A stretch of DNA of 64,000 nucleotides, taken from the NCBI GenBank assembly GCA_022113835.1, contig JAILWY010000005.1:4482501-4546500 (forward strand), in the 5' to 3' direction. The DNA is from Atopsyche davidsoni. Lineage: Eukaryota > Arthropoda > Insecta > Trichoptera > Hydrobiosidae. Shown here piece after piece: positions 27,843 through 42,660 of this stretch (position 1 is its first letter; each line of letters opens with the position of its first letter). The notes under the pieces are model-generated. The model had not been told where the DNA came from and made no database searches. It saw only the letters and a program-made list of their open reading frames with translations. The translations under genes were made by a program, and so were the position numbers.

Positions 27843-30389
27843 GTGTGTATGTATGAATATACTCATGTAATAAAAAGGTAGTTTTTTTAAACATATTTAC
27901 ATCACAAAAATAAAGTCAAATTGTCAATTTAAATTAAGATAAGCAATTCAGTCATTTTAAATTACTTTTTTGTAACATCAGTTCACTTGAATATGGCAAA
28001 TAATTAATTTTAACAGCAATTAAATAAACCCATTAAACTTTATACCCATTGCATGTAAATATATAAAATAAAGACAGTTAGTACATGAATTTTACTGAAC
28101 ACCTGAAATGCCCTCTATAGTAATCATCAGCGGTAGTAACCATTTATAATATGTATGCTTACTGCTTACGAAAATCGCTTTGGATAATATAAAATTAAGC
28201 TCGCAGCAACTTTTCTTTTTATTTTTTGCGTTATTAGCATTGTTATATCAACTTATATGCGGTTGGTAAAGAAAAAATGTTTAATGGATAGTTTTGAATT
28301 GAACGGTCATTCAATGCAGCTATTTTTTTGAGCTCTCGAAATGCGATGCAAAAATATTATAAAATAAAAATCTACTGTCTGTTTAATGCTCTCGTTAGTA
28401 ATCAACGTTTAAATATATATATATATTTGATTCTCTAAATATTTTTTTTACATAAATTAGTCAAATTTAATGCGTGCAGTGAGAGTAAAATATTTTCGAT
28501 GGCATTAATTGCCTGAGATCTATGGTAAACGCTGAAGGTGCGAGGTTGTTAATATCGAAGGTCCACAATGCGTGGATGATCTCTCTCCGGTGCGGTAGGT
28601 GAGGCTGGGTAGGTGCCAGAGTCCCACGCCCGGCAACGCAACGGGCCGATATACAGTTAGCCGAGCCTACTGGCCGCAGTGGTGCCCAACACGCTGGGCC
28701 GCAACCACTCGGCGCCCGGTACATAGCACACGCAAGATCTAAACTAAAGTTACAACTAAATTGGCAGACTAGCATAATTAGATCTGTACTTGTCATACGT
28801 TCCGGTTTAAAGAGCTGATCATGATGTTTCGTACGGTTTGATTTTGTTAAGCACATCATAATATTTCCCCAAGAATGTGCATTGACGGTATAATAAGCTT
28901 TAGACTAAAAAAAATAATATTTATATTGTAAAAAAAATAAAGCGTTAAAATAAAAAAGATGTAAACTACTATCTTGAAAAATTACTTAAAACGTAAAGTA
29001 TAAAAAAATACAAGAAACAGCAAAAATTTTGCACAAAAATATATTGCGCAATTTTTGAGTATGGTATGTATCGCAAACTAGTAAATTCATGCAAGTGTAA
29101 GTCATATGATTCTGAGCAATGTGTAAAGTATATTAAACAACTATCGGTTAAAATGCCACTCTGTTTATATTTTATGATGTAATTAAAAATAAACATTTAA
29201 CCGCAGAACATGGCTGTATTCTCAATGAAAACTTGTTTAATAAAAGGGGAAACGGATGTGGTTTAGCAGTATGTAAGATTCCACTTAATTTCGCAATTTC
29301 TTTAGTCCTTGGCATAAATATTTACACTACTTCAACAATATGGGTTAGTAGACCTCCTGGGAAGTTCTGATTCTCTAAATATTTTTTTTTGTTTTGATTT
29401 ACATCAAAAAAAAATTACTAACATCCTACTAAGATAATATAAATATTGAAATAAGTAAATAATTAGAATGACTCAAGAACGTACATATAGTTTTATTTTA
29501 TAATTTAATTATTAGATAAACCTCTATATATTATATATTAATTTTAGGGTGAAATGCGAAAGGTGTTTTATCAACGATGAAACATATATTTACTATATTA
29601 CTTTATTTGTATGCATGGCTTCTTTTAAAATTTATTGCTATGATTAATATATATTTTTTAAATAAAACAAATTATTAAACTAGATTTAGTTTTATCAACT
29701 GACATTTTATAAAAAAAACTTTGAACTTGTCATCGCGCTCGTTCAATAATGTATACATCCTCCTTTGCTAGACAATAAAAATATGCACGAATTCTCTTTA
29801 TTACAAATATTATGACATACTTATTTTATGAATTTAAATTAAATAATTTATATTCAATTTAATAATTATTCATATTCTTAATGTGAAATGAATAATTATG
29901 CCGAAAATTAACCTATCACGAAACTAAGCAAAAAACATAATCATAGAGATATTTTAAAAATGGTAATAAGGAGTCAGAATACTTTTTCGAGTAATGATAA
30001 AAAATTTAAATGTTTTTTTAAATCAACGCGCCTCACGGTTTGATGACCTGTGGTTGCGGACAACATCAATGGCAGGTGGGATGCGTCGGGAATATTACTC
30101 GCTAGAGTAAAATAGGAACAGATCGGAGACAGTTACTTCTACCTGCTAGTTCAAAAACAATCATTTCCATTGATAACATTTAACGCTGGACAACGTATAA
30201 TTATTATATTATAGGTATTTAATTTGTAAAAACATAATATACAAAAATGGTTTAAATGTAAATTTAAGTGCTGCCACGCATTTCCTATTTTTCAGTTTGT
30301 CGTGTCAAGCTTGCGACACGATACTGCTTCGTGTCGAGCCATGGTGCTGTCTGGGTACAATTTCAAGATGATTTAATAACTGACGAACC

Positions 30390-30720
30390 AAGCTCGTAAC
30401 ACGAGTCTACGAACTCACCGCTGTCACATGTTGAACCGCAAGTTAAGACCTCCAAACTAAAAGTCAAGGCTCCAAAACAACATGAATACTATCGTGGTAG
30501 ACAAGTCATACGACTGAGTCTGCGGACTCAGTAGTCGCGAGCCAGAACCTTCGAGGCGCCAGCCAAGTTTGAACACGATCCAAAACTATCGAGCCAGGCT
30601 CTACTTGTCAAAGTCTATGGACTCCCGCAAGCCAAGTTTTTAAATCAATTCAAAAAATGATGTGTCATGCCAAAGTCTGTGAATCGGGCTCGTCCTGCCA
30701 ATATCCGGGGATACCAGAGG
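30390..30720. repeat. Degenerate tandem-like repeat region
   Basis: Variants of two short words recur several times at irregular spacing. One is like AGTCTACGAACTC, AGTCTGCGGACTC, AGTCTATGGACTC and AGTCTGTGAATC. The other is like GAGCCAGGCTC or GCCAAGTTT. The patch is GC-richer than its flanks and has no long open frame. It looks like an old tandem repeat or a diverged repeat cluster. Confidence 0.45.
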
Positions 30721-31528
30721 AAAACAGCAAAAATCATAAAATCTTGATTTTGCAGAGCTGAACCTTGACGATCTGTATGCGGCATGAATTAGGAGGAATT
30801 AGGAAACCGAACTGATATCAAAAATAATTATGTATAAAATATATGTATGAGCGTAATTGAAGTTTAAAATTATATTTAAGGTTTGAATGAATTGAGTATG
30901 AATTCTATTGCGATTTATCATTGGTATATAAAATTACTTCACATTTCACAAAGGTCGTGAGAATCTTGATGTAACAAACTCGTAATGAAATTATACATTT
31001 GTTGTATTGAAAAAGCAACTTTGCAAAAGATACTCATCTTACTATTCAAAAACAGATTTATTGAATTGTAATTTTATCAGCAAGATAACACACCCGAACA
31101 TCGCTCTGTTAGCATTAAAAAGCGGATATTACGATAAACTTTAAACTTCTCGATAATTAGATGTTATTATCGATGACCTATTCGCTTACATTGTTCTGAC
31201 CCAAAAACGACCTAAAAAGAACAAAGGAGAACTCATCTTTCCTTTCGGCCATTGAGCAATTCTCTGTAGATTTCCAAATGTTTTTTTTATGATTATACCT
31301 GAAACATGTCCGAACCGTATTCAATCAAATAGAACCAACATCTATTTCAATATTGATAACTGTAATGCTGATAACTAAGAACGAATTAATCTAAAAAAAA
31401 TCATCATTACACATTATAAGGTTAATTTTTTTTGTGCACCAGTGACAAATTTAAATGTCTACTTAAAATAATAAAAAAAACTTGAACTCTTCTTGAATAT
31501 TGATATTTCAAGCAATGTTATGAGACGT

Positions 31529-31542
31529 GTTTCCATGGCAAC
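31529..31542. promoter_or_regulatory. RFX-type X-box palindrome
   Basis: GTTTCCATGGCAAC is a full match to the palindromic X-box bound by RFX transcription factors, which control ciliary genes in animals. No recognisable gene start lies within a few hundred bases, so a regulatory role is unproven. Confidence 0.35.
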
Positions 31543-33825
31543 CGACGTAAAATAACGAAATGTACGCATAGCCACCACAGAACTTGGCCGGCGGTGAATA
31601 TCTCTGTTGGCATTGAGAACAAAAAACTACAGTAAATAATATTAAAGATATACAGAATTATCACTAAATATAATACGTTATTTTAAAAAAATACACGATA
31701 TTCAGTACAACGGATAAAATTCAAATACTAAAGTAGTCTGCGTAAATTAAATTGTCGACAGCTCTCTCACAAAGGCCACATAAATATTAACTTCATTTGT
31801 TTTCAGAAAAAAAAAACAAATTAAAATTTAATATAACACATAATAAAAATGATTATTGAATATCTTTTGTAAATGAAATGTTTTTACTGTACATAGAGAT
31901 TTATTGCGTATACAATATTTAGGTAATCGATTCACACATAACGACTTATACAAGAAAATCAACAGTAGAAGTAAGATTATTATAATACAACTAATAAAAT
32001 GAAAATTTATGTTATAAATATAAAGTATGGATGCATTTAATTAAAAATACAATTACGTATTCACACCTTTTCTCCTTATAGCTTATCAAAAAGTCATTTG
32101 ACGAAAAAAAAACCATTTAAAACATATAACGACATGGAAACGTTTCAAAATGATGTGCGCGTAAGCAACATTTTAACAATTTCTTTTTATTTCTCGTTGC
32201 TTCAAAATAGTCGCCGCTCCAGAAAATTGTGCTGAAATATTTCAAAATTGCTAACAAATAATGGCCAATACCATTTAACCGAAGGCTGAGCGAATCACGA
32301 ACAAGAATTGATTTCATTGAAAATCAAATTTCCTCTTCGACTTCGTATTAGTTTTTTTGTAAATTGTATTAAATATGAACAAAGGGAAACTAAAATTATT
32401 TCGAGTTTAGTCACCTATCACATATGATTTAAATTGTTCTGAATAAAATATGATATTGATATGGGATAGTAATTATTTTTATTTCAGATTTTTTTTGTTT
32501 TAATTTATTGTTAAAAAAATCATCATAATAGATCGATATACATGATAAAAGTTTGTGCCTTGTTATTTTTTATCAAATAGTAGCTACGTAGGTCTGATAG
32601 CAAAGGGCTTCATGTGGAGATCCATTACTTAAAAAAATATTGCTTTTCAAGCAAAATAAATATTTTATAATTTAAAAGGTTGCCAGTCCCTTTACACGGT
32701 TCTTCGTTTTCTTTTGGTGTTCATATTATAAAAAATAAAAAGAAAGACTTCTAGCAAGTTCAATAACATACAATTTTTTTTTATATTGCTGGTATTCATT
32801 GGTTTCGTTCATTTTCCTTGTCGTTTGTTTGGAATTAATTTTATTTCATGAATGTGGAGCGCCAAGACGTGACTGCAGGCGTTCTGATGAATCGAAGAAC
32901 CGTGAAATTATGTCGTGTAATAGCAATCATAGTTCTTATTGGCAGAGTAACTAGATGTTACTTTTGTATGACGGAGGTACATAGGATTTTGTTCTAAAAT
33001 AGCCACACCCTCTGACCCTGAATCTGGAAAACTTTGTTTGGCTGTATAATGGCTCGCACACGGTCAATGGTTGGAAAGAATTTATTATTTTCCGCTTCAC
33101 ATGACACGCACGAACAATATTACTTATTAATATAAATAAATTCATCCTACTTTCCACTTTTTAAGGGGATAAAAAAGCATTGCATAATAAAATCCGCACA
33201 CAAATAAAACGATTATTTTGTGAAAAACAGGCATTTCATTGTTTATTGCATTTTCTTATGGTTACACGAAAATTATTAAACAATACATTATTATCATCCA
33301 AATTTATAATATATTTTATTTTAAATTCTTGAATGTTGAAACTTGTCTTTTAAAATCAATAAACCTAATATTAACCAACCATATTAAATTAAATTTAAAA
33401 ATACTTCATGTGCTTCCGCGATAGACCTGAAAAGATCATTATTTCAGAACAAAAAGAAAAGTCTTTTTAGGCTTATTTGTTTGGTGTACATCAATTCACA
33501 CCGACATGTTAATAAAGTTCCTGTGCCCAAATAACTCCAATATTTGGAGAAAAAAAGTCTAGACGGAATGTCAACATCCGGCTTGGCTATGAAAGAAAAT
33601 CGATATAGTAACGTTTGCGTAACATAATGTCGAACCAAATGACTAATTTAAACGTAGTTACTAAACCTATTTACCTCAAGCCCCATGTTTATAACCCACA
33701 TTCGGTATCGTGTGGTCAGCATGTACCTCGAGGACGTTCAGCCCCACCTGTATTTCTCTGTATATTTTCATCTCGCAATAAAATTTTAGTTAAAAATGAT
33801 ATTGGACCATTCGAGATATTTTACG

Positions 33826-33919
33826 TAGCGACACAACTTGCAATCAGCCAATACCGCGTTATTTATGTTATTAACTTAAGAAAAACCATTTAAAAAAACC
33901 ATCGCAAGTTGTGTCGCTG
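33826..33919. repeat. Palindromic MITE-like element, copy C
   Basis: A short copy with clean ends: TAGCGACACAACTTGC on the left and GCAAGTTGTGTCGCTG on the right, 15 of 16 bases complementary. The left arm continues AATCAGCCAATA as in the other copies. It is internally deleted relative to copies A and B. Confidence 0.72.
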
Positions 33920-36599
33920 CAGTGACGATAAATAGCTATTTGAACTTAAAATGACAATAAATACTTAAATTATACGAAAATCTAAATACTATTTGCATGT
34001 ATTGTTTGCACAATTTTAGAACCATTCAACAGATTACTTTTTATGGCTAATCGACATTTAAAAGGGGGACACACTTGTCACAGAAGAAACTAGTTTAATG
34101 CGTGAGTCACATCGCAGATAATAAACGTAACTGTGTTTATCTGGATTAAAAAAATGACCCAGAGTTGTACGTTGGCATAAAAACATTTAATGCCTTTAAA
34201 CACTTTACACGTTGATGCAATCTAACCCAATCTGACCAAAAAGTACAACATAATATACCTAATAGTTTTTAGGTAAAAATTAAAATATGTAAAGTAATAG
34301 TAGACATATCAATGGTTTATACTAATAACAATATTAAATTAAAATCAGAATAAAAATATAATCATCTATTTGTTTGATATCCAAATAATAAATAAAAATA
34401 TTTTTGACTGAATGCAGTGATTATTAAAATACTTTAAGTGCAAAACGTCATGTTTGTGGGTATTTTTTAAATATTATAATATAATTTGAATCCTAAAGGT
34501 TATAGAACTAAAAACCGGGACTACTATAGGAGCCAATCAGCGGTTAATTTCCTTAAAAACGTGAGAAAATTGTGAGGGAATCCTTGAAATATTTGCCAGT
34601 TTTCACATTATAATATTATTATTGATTGCAGTCATTTAGATTATAATCAAACAATAAACTAATTAAAGTATCCAAAGATCCGCTGCCCTTGTACACTTAA
34701 CAATACCAATCCAAAATCTAGAAATAATTACTAACAAAAGCGTGAGGTGAGGTTTTAAACTAAATATTTGCATGCTGCTCTGGTGAAGTATACGTGATGT
34801 AATATTTGTGTAACCAATCAGTTCGGTGAATAATGTTAGTAGTAAACCTACGAAAACTTTCATAGCTGACTCGACGAGAGTATGAAGGATGACTCCCTCC
34901 AAGAAACGCGTCAGTTAAAAGCCAGGTTGCTGAAGAATAAGGCCGAAACAAAGATAGTCAAACCAGCTGACTGCGCTGCAGGACCTCAGCTACCCTGGCA
35001 CGGTCAGCTGGAGTGGCGAGATAAGACAAGAGTTTACAAGTTTTTATAACTGCGGTTGGATGTGTTGCCATAATCGATTGTGTCGAAGTCACTAGTAAAT
35101 TATTCTAACAATTTCATTTTTCATTGATTTTGACTTTTTTAATTACATAAAAAATTTGCGAAAAATACTTGCAACCTAATGTTATTCGCGGTCGCTTCTT
35201 TTTATAGTCAGCCAATTATTACTTCTTTTTTTTAAATTCGACAAAACCGGATTTATTTATAAATTAATTCGATTCGACCAAGCCAACGACTAGTTGATAA
35301 TTTAATTTTTAATCCTTATTATTTATTAAAAACCAAAAAAAGTGTTAAAAGCAAGCATTGCTATTTTGGAGACGAATAATTTTTAATAATACAAAAAAAA
35401 CATTAGTAAATTTAAGCTACGATAGTTAGTGTGAACAGCTTATAAGGGTGAATTGGTTTGACTGTGACTTTTTACGTAATACAAGCCCTTAACCTTGTAT
35501 ATTATTTGTCAGGGTTGTTTTTGTAGGGAATCAAACTGTCGCGACTTGTTTATTTGAAAATCAATTATGTAGTAATGCTGCCATTGAATAAAAATCGATA
35601 AACCAGTGACAAAGTAGTTACATTTTTCTCATAATATAGGCTTGAATTATTAATATTGAAACCGTCATGATTTTTTTTTCAATGCTTCTGAATATTTGAT
35701 TTGTGCCTGAAATAGACTTACTGTATTTTTTCAAATATATTTACTAAACAGAAATTAATCTGAATTATATGGTATTTGTGATGTATTGTATAACAATCGA
35801 AAATTTTGTACCACGGGAAATGACGTCATGTGATCTTTTGCGATTAAAATTGTTTGGTTCACCAGAAGTAATAAACTAGTAACTTGAATAGATGAAATAT
35901 TAGTTGACGATCTCTATCATCATCGCATTTATAAAATTTACAGCGCGGTACAAAACAAGAGCATCATTATATATTTTAAATGTACCGTGCGTATGTATAA
36001 TCGTAATTAAATACGATTCGATTGTCTCGTTAGAAGCGGTTTGCTATCAGATTGGCGGTGAGCGATCCGGGCGGGTTTTCCATTCAACTCCGTGCCGTCA
36101 TACTACTCGGCCAAAAGTGATCTAACTAGCATAGCGCAGATGTCCACCGACTCTGTGCCGGTGGACCTTTGAGGGACCGCAAGACAGAACATCGCTCCAT
36201 GTCTTTTATTATCCAACTATCGGAACATCGCTTGCCGACAAACATGGAACTTAACTGATCGAAGCCTGATTTTCACGAAAACTTTCCAGTTCGAAGATTT
36301 GAAAATAGCTTTTTATCTATATGGAAGCCGTCAAGGAGCCGGAGGGCCGCATCCGGTCCCAGATCCGTGTTCTGTGCACCCCTGTCTTACCACAAGACAT
36401 GTACAATATCACAGCAGTTGATCTTTCCACAAGTTAACCTCGAAACTCGGTGTACACTCCGTACTAGAAAGCAGCTCCATGCGTTTACCCATCCTTGCCT
36501 TCAACGAACTAAGCTGTTTGTAGAATGTCACAGTTCATCACAATAATACAATAAAAGCAATACTTGCGTTTATTTTTAACCACATTTGTCAATATAAAT

Positions 36600-36630
<31 letters not shown>
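36600..36630. repeat. Short (TA)n tract
   Basis: Interrupted TA dinucleotide repeat of about 30 bp with a TG interruption. It has no coding meaning. Confidence 0.85.
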
Positions 36631-37753
36631 GCGTAATGATTAAATTTGGAAATTCACAAGTCTCCATGCTGTTCTGCGAACTACATCCATAACACAAATG
36701 ACGTAGTGGTTTTTTGAGTTAATGGTAAAAACTACCAAAATCATAAAACGTCAAAGTGCTTAAAGAATACTCTCGGAGAATATTTTTTCAATACACAGCA
36801 TACAATTTGTATTTAAGACATACTTATTCTTGCTTCTAAGGTTACAACAATTGTAAGTATAAACATATTTATTAAAATTATCATATAAGACGTTATTTTT
36901 TTTCTAATCAATACTGAGTTTAAATAAACGATAATAAACAATTTATAAAAAGATTTGCATGTAGATCGCTTCGCGTAACATATTTGACAGTATATTTATG
37001 TTAATTGACCTTTCAGAAACTAGGTATTCATTGCATTCATCGTCCGGTGACAAACGAACGTACACTTTATCACAGGATGATGATTTGTGGCTCCAGTCAA
37101 AGAGAGTGAATAAATGCTATTACCATACGAAAATTTAAAACAAGTGATTTTTCAATTCTGTTGTATTTTCTTTAAATAACATATAAGTATTCCAAAAGAA
37201 TAGGATTTACCTTTCAATGATGCAATGCAATAAACGTAAAGCTCTTCCAAGATACACTTGAAAACCAAGCTTTTTAAAAATATATTTCAATACAAAATAA
37301 CCGGAAGACTTCACCAACGAGGCGATGAATTGTTATTGAAAAGTTGTTATTAATGCTTAATTTGAAATTTTTTTTTTAAAGAATACTATACTTGTCAAAT
37401 AAATTACTTTGCGATGGGTAAAAGAGGAACAAATTCGGAATACGTATACAAAAACTCGACTGCGCTATTGGAGTTTGGAGCACTTATTTATCAAAAATAA
37501 TAAAAAATCAGAAGAGCACATACTTTTTGTATAAAAAAAATCAAAAGCCTCCGTCAGAGCCGCGAGCGATTGGAGGTCAGAGGTGATGTACCGTCAAATT
37601 GCAAAACTGTTCAATTGTACTCGTTCATGAAGACGGACGGATTCCAAGTCAACAAACTGCCTCACTGACGGGAACTCGAGATTACATTTTTTATCATTAG
37701 CATATCGAGTTCCGTCAGTCGTCGCGAACGAAACGAACAGCGAGGGGACTCAC

Positions 37754-40017
37754 CGGACTTCCGCGGGGGGCAGGCGGTGAGGGGCGGCGGCCGTGTCCGC
37801 GCTGGACAGGCTGCTGGAGTCGCTGGAGGCGCTGCGCCCCACGCGGGAGCGCCGGCTCGAGGCCGAGCTGCTCCTGGTGCGGTCCGCGCTGTCTCTGCGC
37901 CCGGACCCTCTCTCCCGGGACGCGTGCGGGGACACGCGCGGGGACACGTGCAGCGACACGCTGCGCCGCCCCAGCGCGCGTCTGCCGTACACGCGCGGCG
38001 CGTCGGCGCTCGCGGGCCGGGCGAGGCGGGCGGGAGAGTAGGTCGCGGGGTCGCTCTCCTCCATGAACAGCAGCACGGGCAGCGTCAGCGACGCGTCGGG
38101 CGGCGGGGACGGGGACAGCGGCGGCGCGCTGGGCACGGGCAGGGGCAGGACCACGGGCACGGGCAGCGGCAGCGGCCGCAGCAGGCGCATGGAGCCGCGG
38201 CTGGGCGGGCTGGTCCGGCGGGGCATGTCCGCCTCGGCCGGCGCGCGGCGGTGGACTGACGCGAGCGCGGCCCTGAAGGCGCTGGGCGGCAGCGCCGGCA
38301 GCCGCGGGGCGCACAGCACTTGCGCCTCCGTCCGCTCCTCGGGGGACCCTCCGGGCGGCCCCGTCGGGGGTGTCGCTTCCGTCGATCCCTCCGACGGGTC
38401 GTCCTCCTCCTCCTCGACGTCCGGGGCGAGTTCCGAATCCTCAGACCGACTCGCCTCGTCCTCCTCGACGGCCTCGTCTCGCTTCCGCTCCTGGCGACCG
38501 CTCGCGACGACGTTGCTCTCGAAACCCCTGGCCAATTCTTTGGCCATGTTTGCCAATTTTTCTAGCATCCCCGCGCCATCGTCGTCCCGGTCGATCGTTT
38601 GAGCGGCGGCGGCGACGGTTTCGGTTTCGCTTTCGCTCGCTATCGGCATTTCCGGCGCGTCGCCCGCGAGAGACTCGTCCAGAGCGTGGTCCAGGTCGGT
38701 CAGAATATCCATGATCTGAGTGTCGAAGGACGCGCCCGACGGGCTGCCGGAGTCGTCGGACGCGGCGGAGTCGTCCGAGTCGTCCCCCGCCGGGAAGGGG
38801 CGGGCGCTGCCGAAGTCCGCCCGGAAGAACTCGCAGGACTCGCCCCCCGTTTCGCGACATCCCGATGTGCCGCCGAACTCGTCGATCCGTCGATTGCGGT
38901 TTTCCCCGTCCGATGCGCGCTCGTGGCAAACCCGCGAGGAGTTCGGTTTCCTTCTCGGAACTTCACCGGGAATACTCTCAGCGGGCGGGCGGCTCTCTCC
39001 GCCGCTCCCGTAGTCCGCATCCGTTCCGAATTCGTTTCCCCCGCTGCCGCACTGGTCGTGAAGTACTAGACCTAATTTGTCAATGGACTTTTGCTTTTTG
39101 CGTTTTCTTTTCATCCTATCGTCTCCTTCGCGTGAAACGCTGCAGGTATCGGTATGCATTTCCAAATCTCTGTTGTCAAACCGAATCTCTTGCACATTTG
39201 CACTAGCTCTGGAGTTTTCTCTTTTGGAAGTGATTTCGGAGGCCGGTTGAGTTTTAGTTTTCCCTAGCTCGACCGCTTCGATCTCTCTCCCCGTGCTGAA
39301 TCTCCCGTCATTGTAAAAATCGCCATCGAATGCGCGATCCCCTCTATTGACTGTCGATTTTTCCGGTGCATTTTCGTTCAATTCGCGAATTTCGTACTCA
39401 TCGGATCCAGAGTCGGCCGGCGCTTCGCTTTTGATACTGCGGACTCGGTGACGGTCTCCGTAGTCGTCGACGCGGAGGAGAGGCTCCGTCGACAGAGGGG
39501 CGTCGTCGGACAGTCCGTTCATGTTGACGTCGTACGTCGACTGCCCGATCTGCTCCAGCATCAACTCTTGGTGGCGCGTCGCCATCGCGGAAACCGGTAG
39601 ATAACAGCTCGTGTCTGAAACAAACGGTGAACGATGTAGCGGTCATCGGTAGAATATTCGCAACGCTCTCGAAGACCCCGCTCGCGTGCGGGGTGACAAA
39701 ACCGACAGTAAATCGGTGGATAGAAAATTAATATAATACGGGAAATCTCTAAGGAAAGTATGAAAAATTGGAGGAGACGAATAGCGGACACGACGTTCGC
39801 GAACGAAAGATACGAGTCCATGCGAGAGTCAAATACTATATACTGACGTGAAAATTTACCTATAAAAAAATAATTAACTTCAACTCAGAGAGGTTATATT
39901 TTTTTCAAAACTCTTTAAAATTATTATTTGTCGATTATAGGCAACAAACAACGTACCGAATACTCTTCCCGAAGCTTTGAAAAAAGCATCCTTGACTTTG
40001 TGTCGGAAGGACAACAT
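37754..40017 (-). CDS. 5' part of unknown GC-rich gene (disordered protein)
   Basis: Two exons join cleanly. Exon 1 is 40017-39957 (ATG, 20 codons starting MLSFRHKVKDAFFKASG, then donor G/GTACG). Exon 2 is 39614-37754, from acceptor TTTGTTTCAG to the perfect donor CG/GTGAGT. The join keeps the frame open and gives at least 640 residues; the gene continues left beyond what I can recognise. The product is basic at its N terminus. It has a K/R cluster (RMKRKRKKQK, about residues 187-196) that could be a nuclear signal, long Ser/Asp/Glu stretches around 290-450, and Pro- and Arg/Ser-rich tails. It looks largely disordered, with no catalytic motif, signal peptide or membrane segment. Exon 2 is far GC-richer than its surroundings. 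The ATG at 39585 is an alternative start if exon 1 is leader. I cannot name the family. Confidence 0.62.
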
Positions 40018-40125
40018 AACGCACAGGCCGCAGCTCACTCGCGCCGCTGCACTGCCGGCCCGACCTGCTCGCGGCCACTGAGCCGTCCTAATTGCTGGGG
40101 TGCCCGGGGGAGATTGAAACACTAC
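40018..40125 (-). promoter_or_regulatory. GC-rich leader/promoter of the unknown gene
   Basis: About 100 bp of CpG-rich sequence directly upstream of the exon 1 ATG (minus strand) stands out from AT-rich flanks. It is likely 5' untranslated leader and proximal promoter. The frame is open upstream of the ATG but contains no earlier ATG. Confidence 0.4.
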
Positions 40126-42600
40126 ACAAGTATCAATACTTCATTACATATTCTTAGGGCCGATTCAGTAATAGCTTTGAAGTCAGATCAATTTTCACTA
40201 TTTGACCTTTTCTGAATGATCAATCGAAAACACTGATAAATATGGCAGGTTTTAATGGACTCTGTACGCTCCACTTTTCAAGATCTGGGTTTTATCAGAA
40301 AGAGCAACGACGCAACTTAAAATTACAAGCAAGTCTTTTTGATATTTTTTTTTATTTTCGATTGATAGTTTTTGTTTATGATTTGTAATGATTTGAGAAG
40401 AAAAAAAACATCCTAACATAAGTTCACAGCGGTCACTTGAACATGGTGATGAAATTCATAATCGTGGGTTCAGTTATACAGGGTGTTTGAACTCAAACCT
40501 TCTAACGAGTACATTTTTACAATTTTCGTTACAAAGTAGCTATCAAAAAAACTGCTATTCAATATATATACTTTACTAAAAATATAGTTTTCAATAAGTT
40601 ACGAATAGGTTAAAATACAAAAAAAAATTCTTCAAAAGTATGTTCATATTTATAGGACTCAAAAATAATATAATACAAATTCAGTTAAATAACGAGTTAT
40701 TTATTTTTTAATCTGTTTTCTCCAACCAGTTTCAATTATTCGCTCTGAAACCTAATATTTAACAGATATCTCGGGTGTAGTTTATGATTTATTTTAGGAT
40801 TTTAACTTTGTTTACCTTTGACAGACAATATTGAAAAATGTGCGTAATTCTAAATATAAAAATGTTTTTTTTTTGCTACTATGTCGCAGTCTCCTCTGTG
40901 CTAGCCAATTCACAGGTGCCCGTAAAAATTAGCGGACAAATGATATGAAATAGAAAATTGATTAGTGGATACAACTGCGAAGTATGCAGACTTATTACAA
41001 ATAAAAATACAGTGGAATATAAATATATAAGATAAAGGTACATAATTTAATAAATATCACTAATCAATGTTAATAATGACATATGGCTTATTTATTGACT
41101 GAAATAATGATTGGCACGTGCGTCTTATAGAGCTGTAAGCCAAGACAGCCAAGACCCATCCAGGGGTACAGCAAAGAGAAAGATGTTGCAAGTGTCGTAT
41201 CTCAAACTCAACGGCAAGACAAGCCCGAATTTTTTAATGATAAATTTATGTCTAATTAAAGTATTTTGATAAGGTTTTTTTTATAATTACTCTAGGTTAG
41301 AGAATGCGAATTTTAATATTTGTTATAATACCGAATGGCATTTAATTAAAATTAACCGGCGTTGTTATTAGCCTATCGGATAAAAGCGAATATGGGCAAG
41401 CCAGGCTTCTAAGCCACTACGAGAGTACCGACACTGACTGATATTGCGGTATACTTTTTTCGGGTATATTTTTTTTATCAGAAAATATTGAAAGATTGCG
41501 AATTTATTGAATTTTTGATGTGTTTCATTTTTTTATTCATGTACCTTGATTTCTCTGAACTCAGTTTTAGTTTAAACATTTCGGTTTATTTTATTGAAAA
41601 ATATTTAAAAAAATTAACAAACGATTTCATTATGTATAACATTTTGTAATATAGTTTAAATATTATAGGCGCCTGTGCTATGTTTATTTTATGAATGTTT
41701 TTTAATGTAATGTAAATGCATATCGACTTGCCTTGGCTGAAAAGTCACGGCTCGTCACTGAGGCATATGTACATATAACTACAAATATAAATTAAATAAG
41801 AATGTGTACATGTATCCACCCATAAACATCTTAGTCACGCCTGGCAGTTTGACAGTATGCTGTGTGATAAGTAGTTTTTATTTTTATTTTGAAGACCTTT
41901 GTAAAAAATGATTCATGAATAATTTTAATAAATAGTTTAAATTAGAAATTTTTGCATCTAATTATCTCTTATTCATATCATTCATGAATCACGAAAGCGT
42001 ATAAATCATACTTATCAAAATACACTGCATGGTTTGCAGTCTTACGCCGTGTTTTTACAAAAAGGTGTGCCTTTGAAATAATACATTTAATTGATATGAT
42101 TTGTTAAACACAGACCGTATACTAGCATGTATTTTGTTGGGCTAGTGAATATTTTATGATTTTTCGTTTGCCATGAACAACTTCTGGAAGTTAATTGAAT
42201 TATAAATAAATGTTTACATACAAAATAGGTCAGTCGATGATTTCAAAAGAAACCGATCGCCCTGAGGTCAATATTTCACTTCCGTCTCGTGTTAATTTAA
42301 TGCTTGAGTAATAGAAAACGATACTCCGAAAGCAGTCACTTGTACGGACTTTATGTAGAAAATACAATTAAAACTATTTTTTGATTGAATAGATTAAAAA
42401 TTTTCATTATATCATTATTTTTTTTTTTGGTTTTCCTCGACAGAACGACAATTTTACTGTCTAAATTTAATTATTATAATCTATAATATACTATAAACAA
42501 ATACTTTTAATCATAACTAGATATCTCTCATAGTCAAAAACCCCATGGTGTTATAAATGTCAGTAGAAACGTACAACTTGCGCTTCCCCGTACTGTTCTG

Positions 42601-42660
42601 CAGGGGTGGCCAACACGTCGATCACGAAGCAAATTTTGGTCGATCGCCAGTTGTTTTTTT
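42601..42660 (+). mobile_element. Possible hAT terminal fragment
   Basis: CAGGGGTGGCCAAC followed by two GTCGATC-type words resembles the terminal inverted repeat of Charlie-like hAT elements. No matching opposite end was found nearby, so this would be a fragment or solo end. Confidence 0.3.

Larger units (their letters stand above)
27851..37753. other. Gene-poor stretch
   Basis: No recognised gene. The stretch contains a GC-richer island with a weak minus-strand frame (28560-28740), a 22-bp direct repeat (28429 and 29372), a degenerate repeated region (30390-30720), a perfect RFX-type X-box palindrome (31529-31542), MITE copy C (33826-33919), and a short (TA)n tract (36600-36630). Since the minus-strand gene starting at 40017 continues left, part of this stretch is probably its introns. 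Confidence 0.55.
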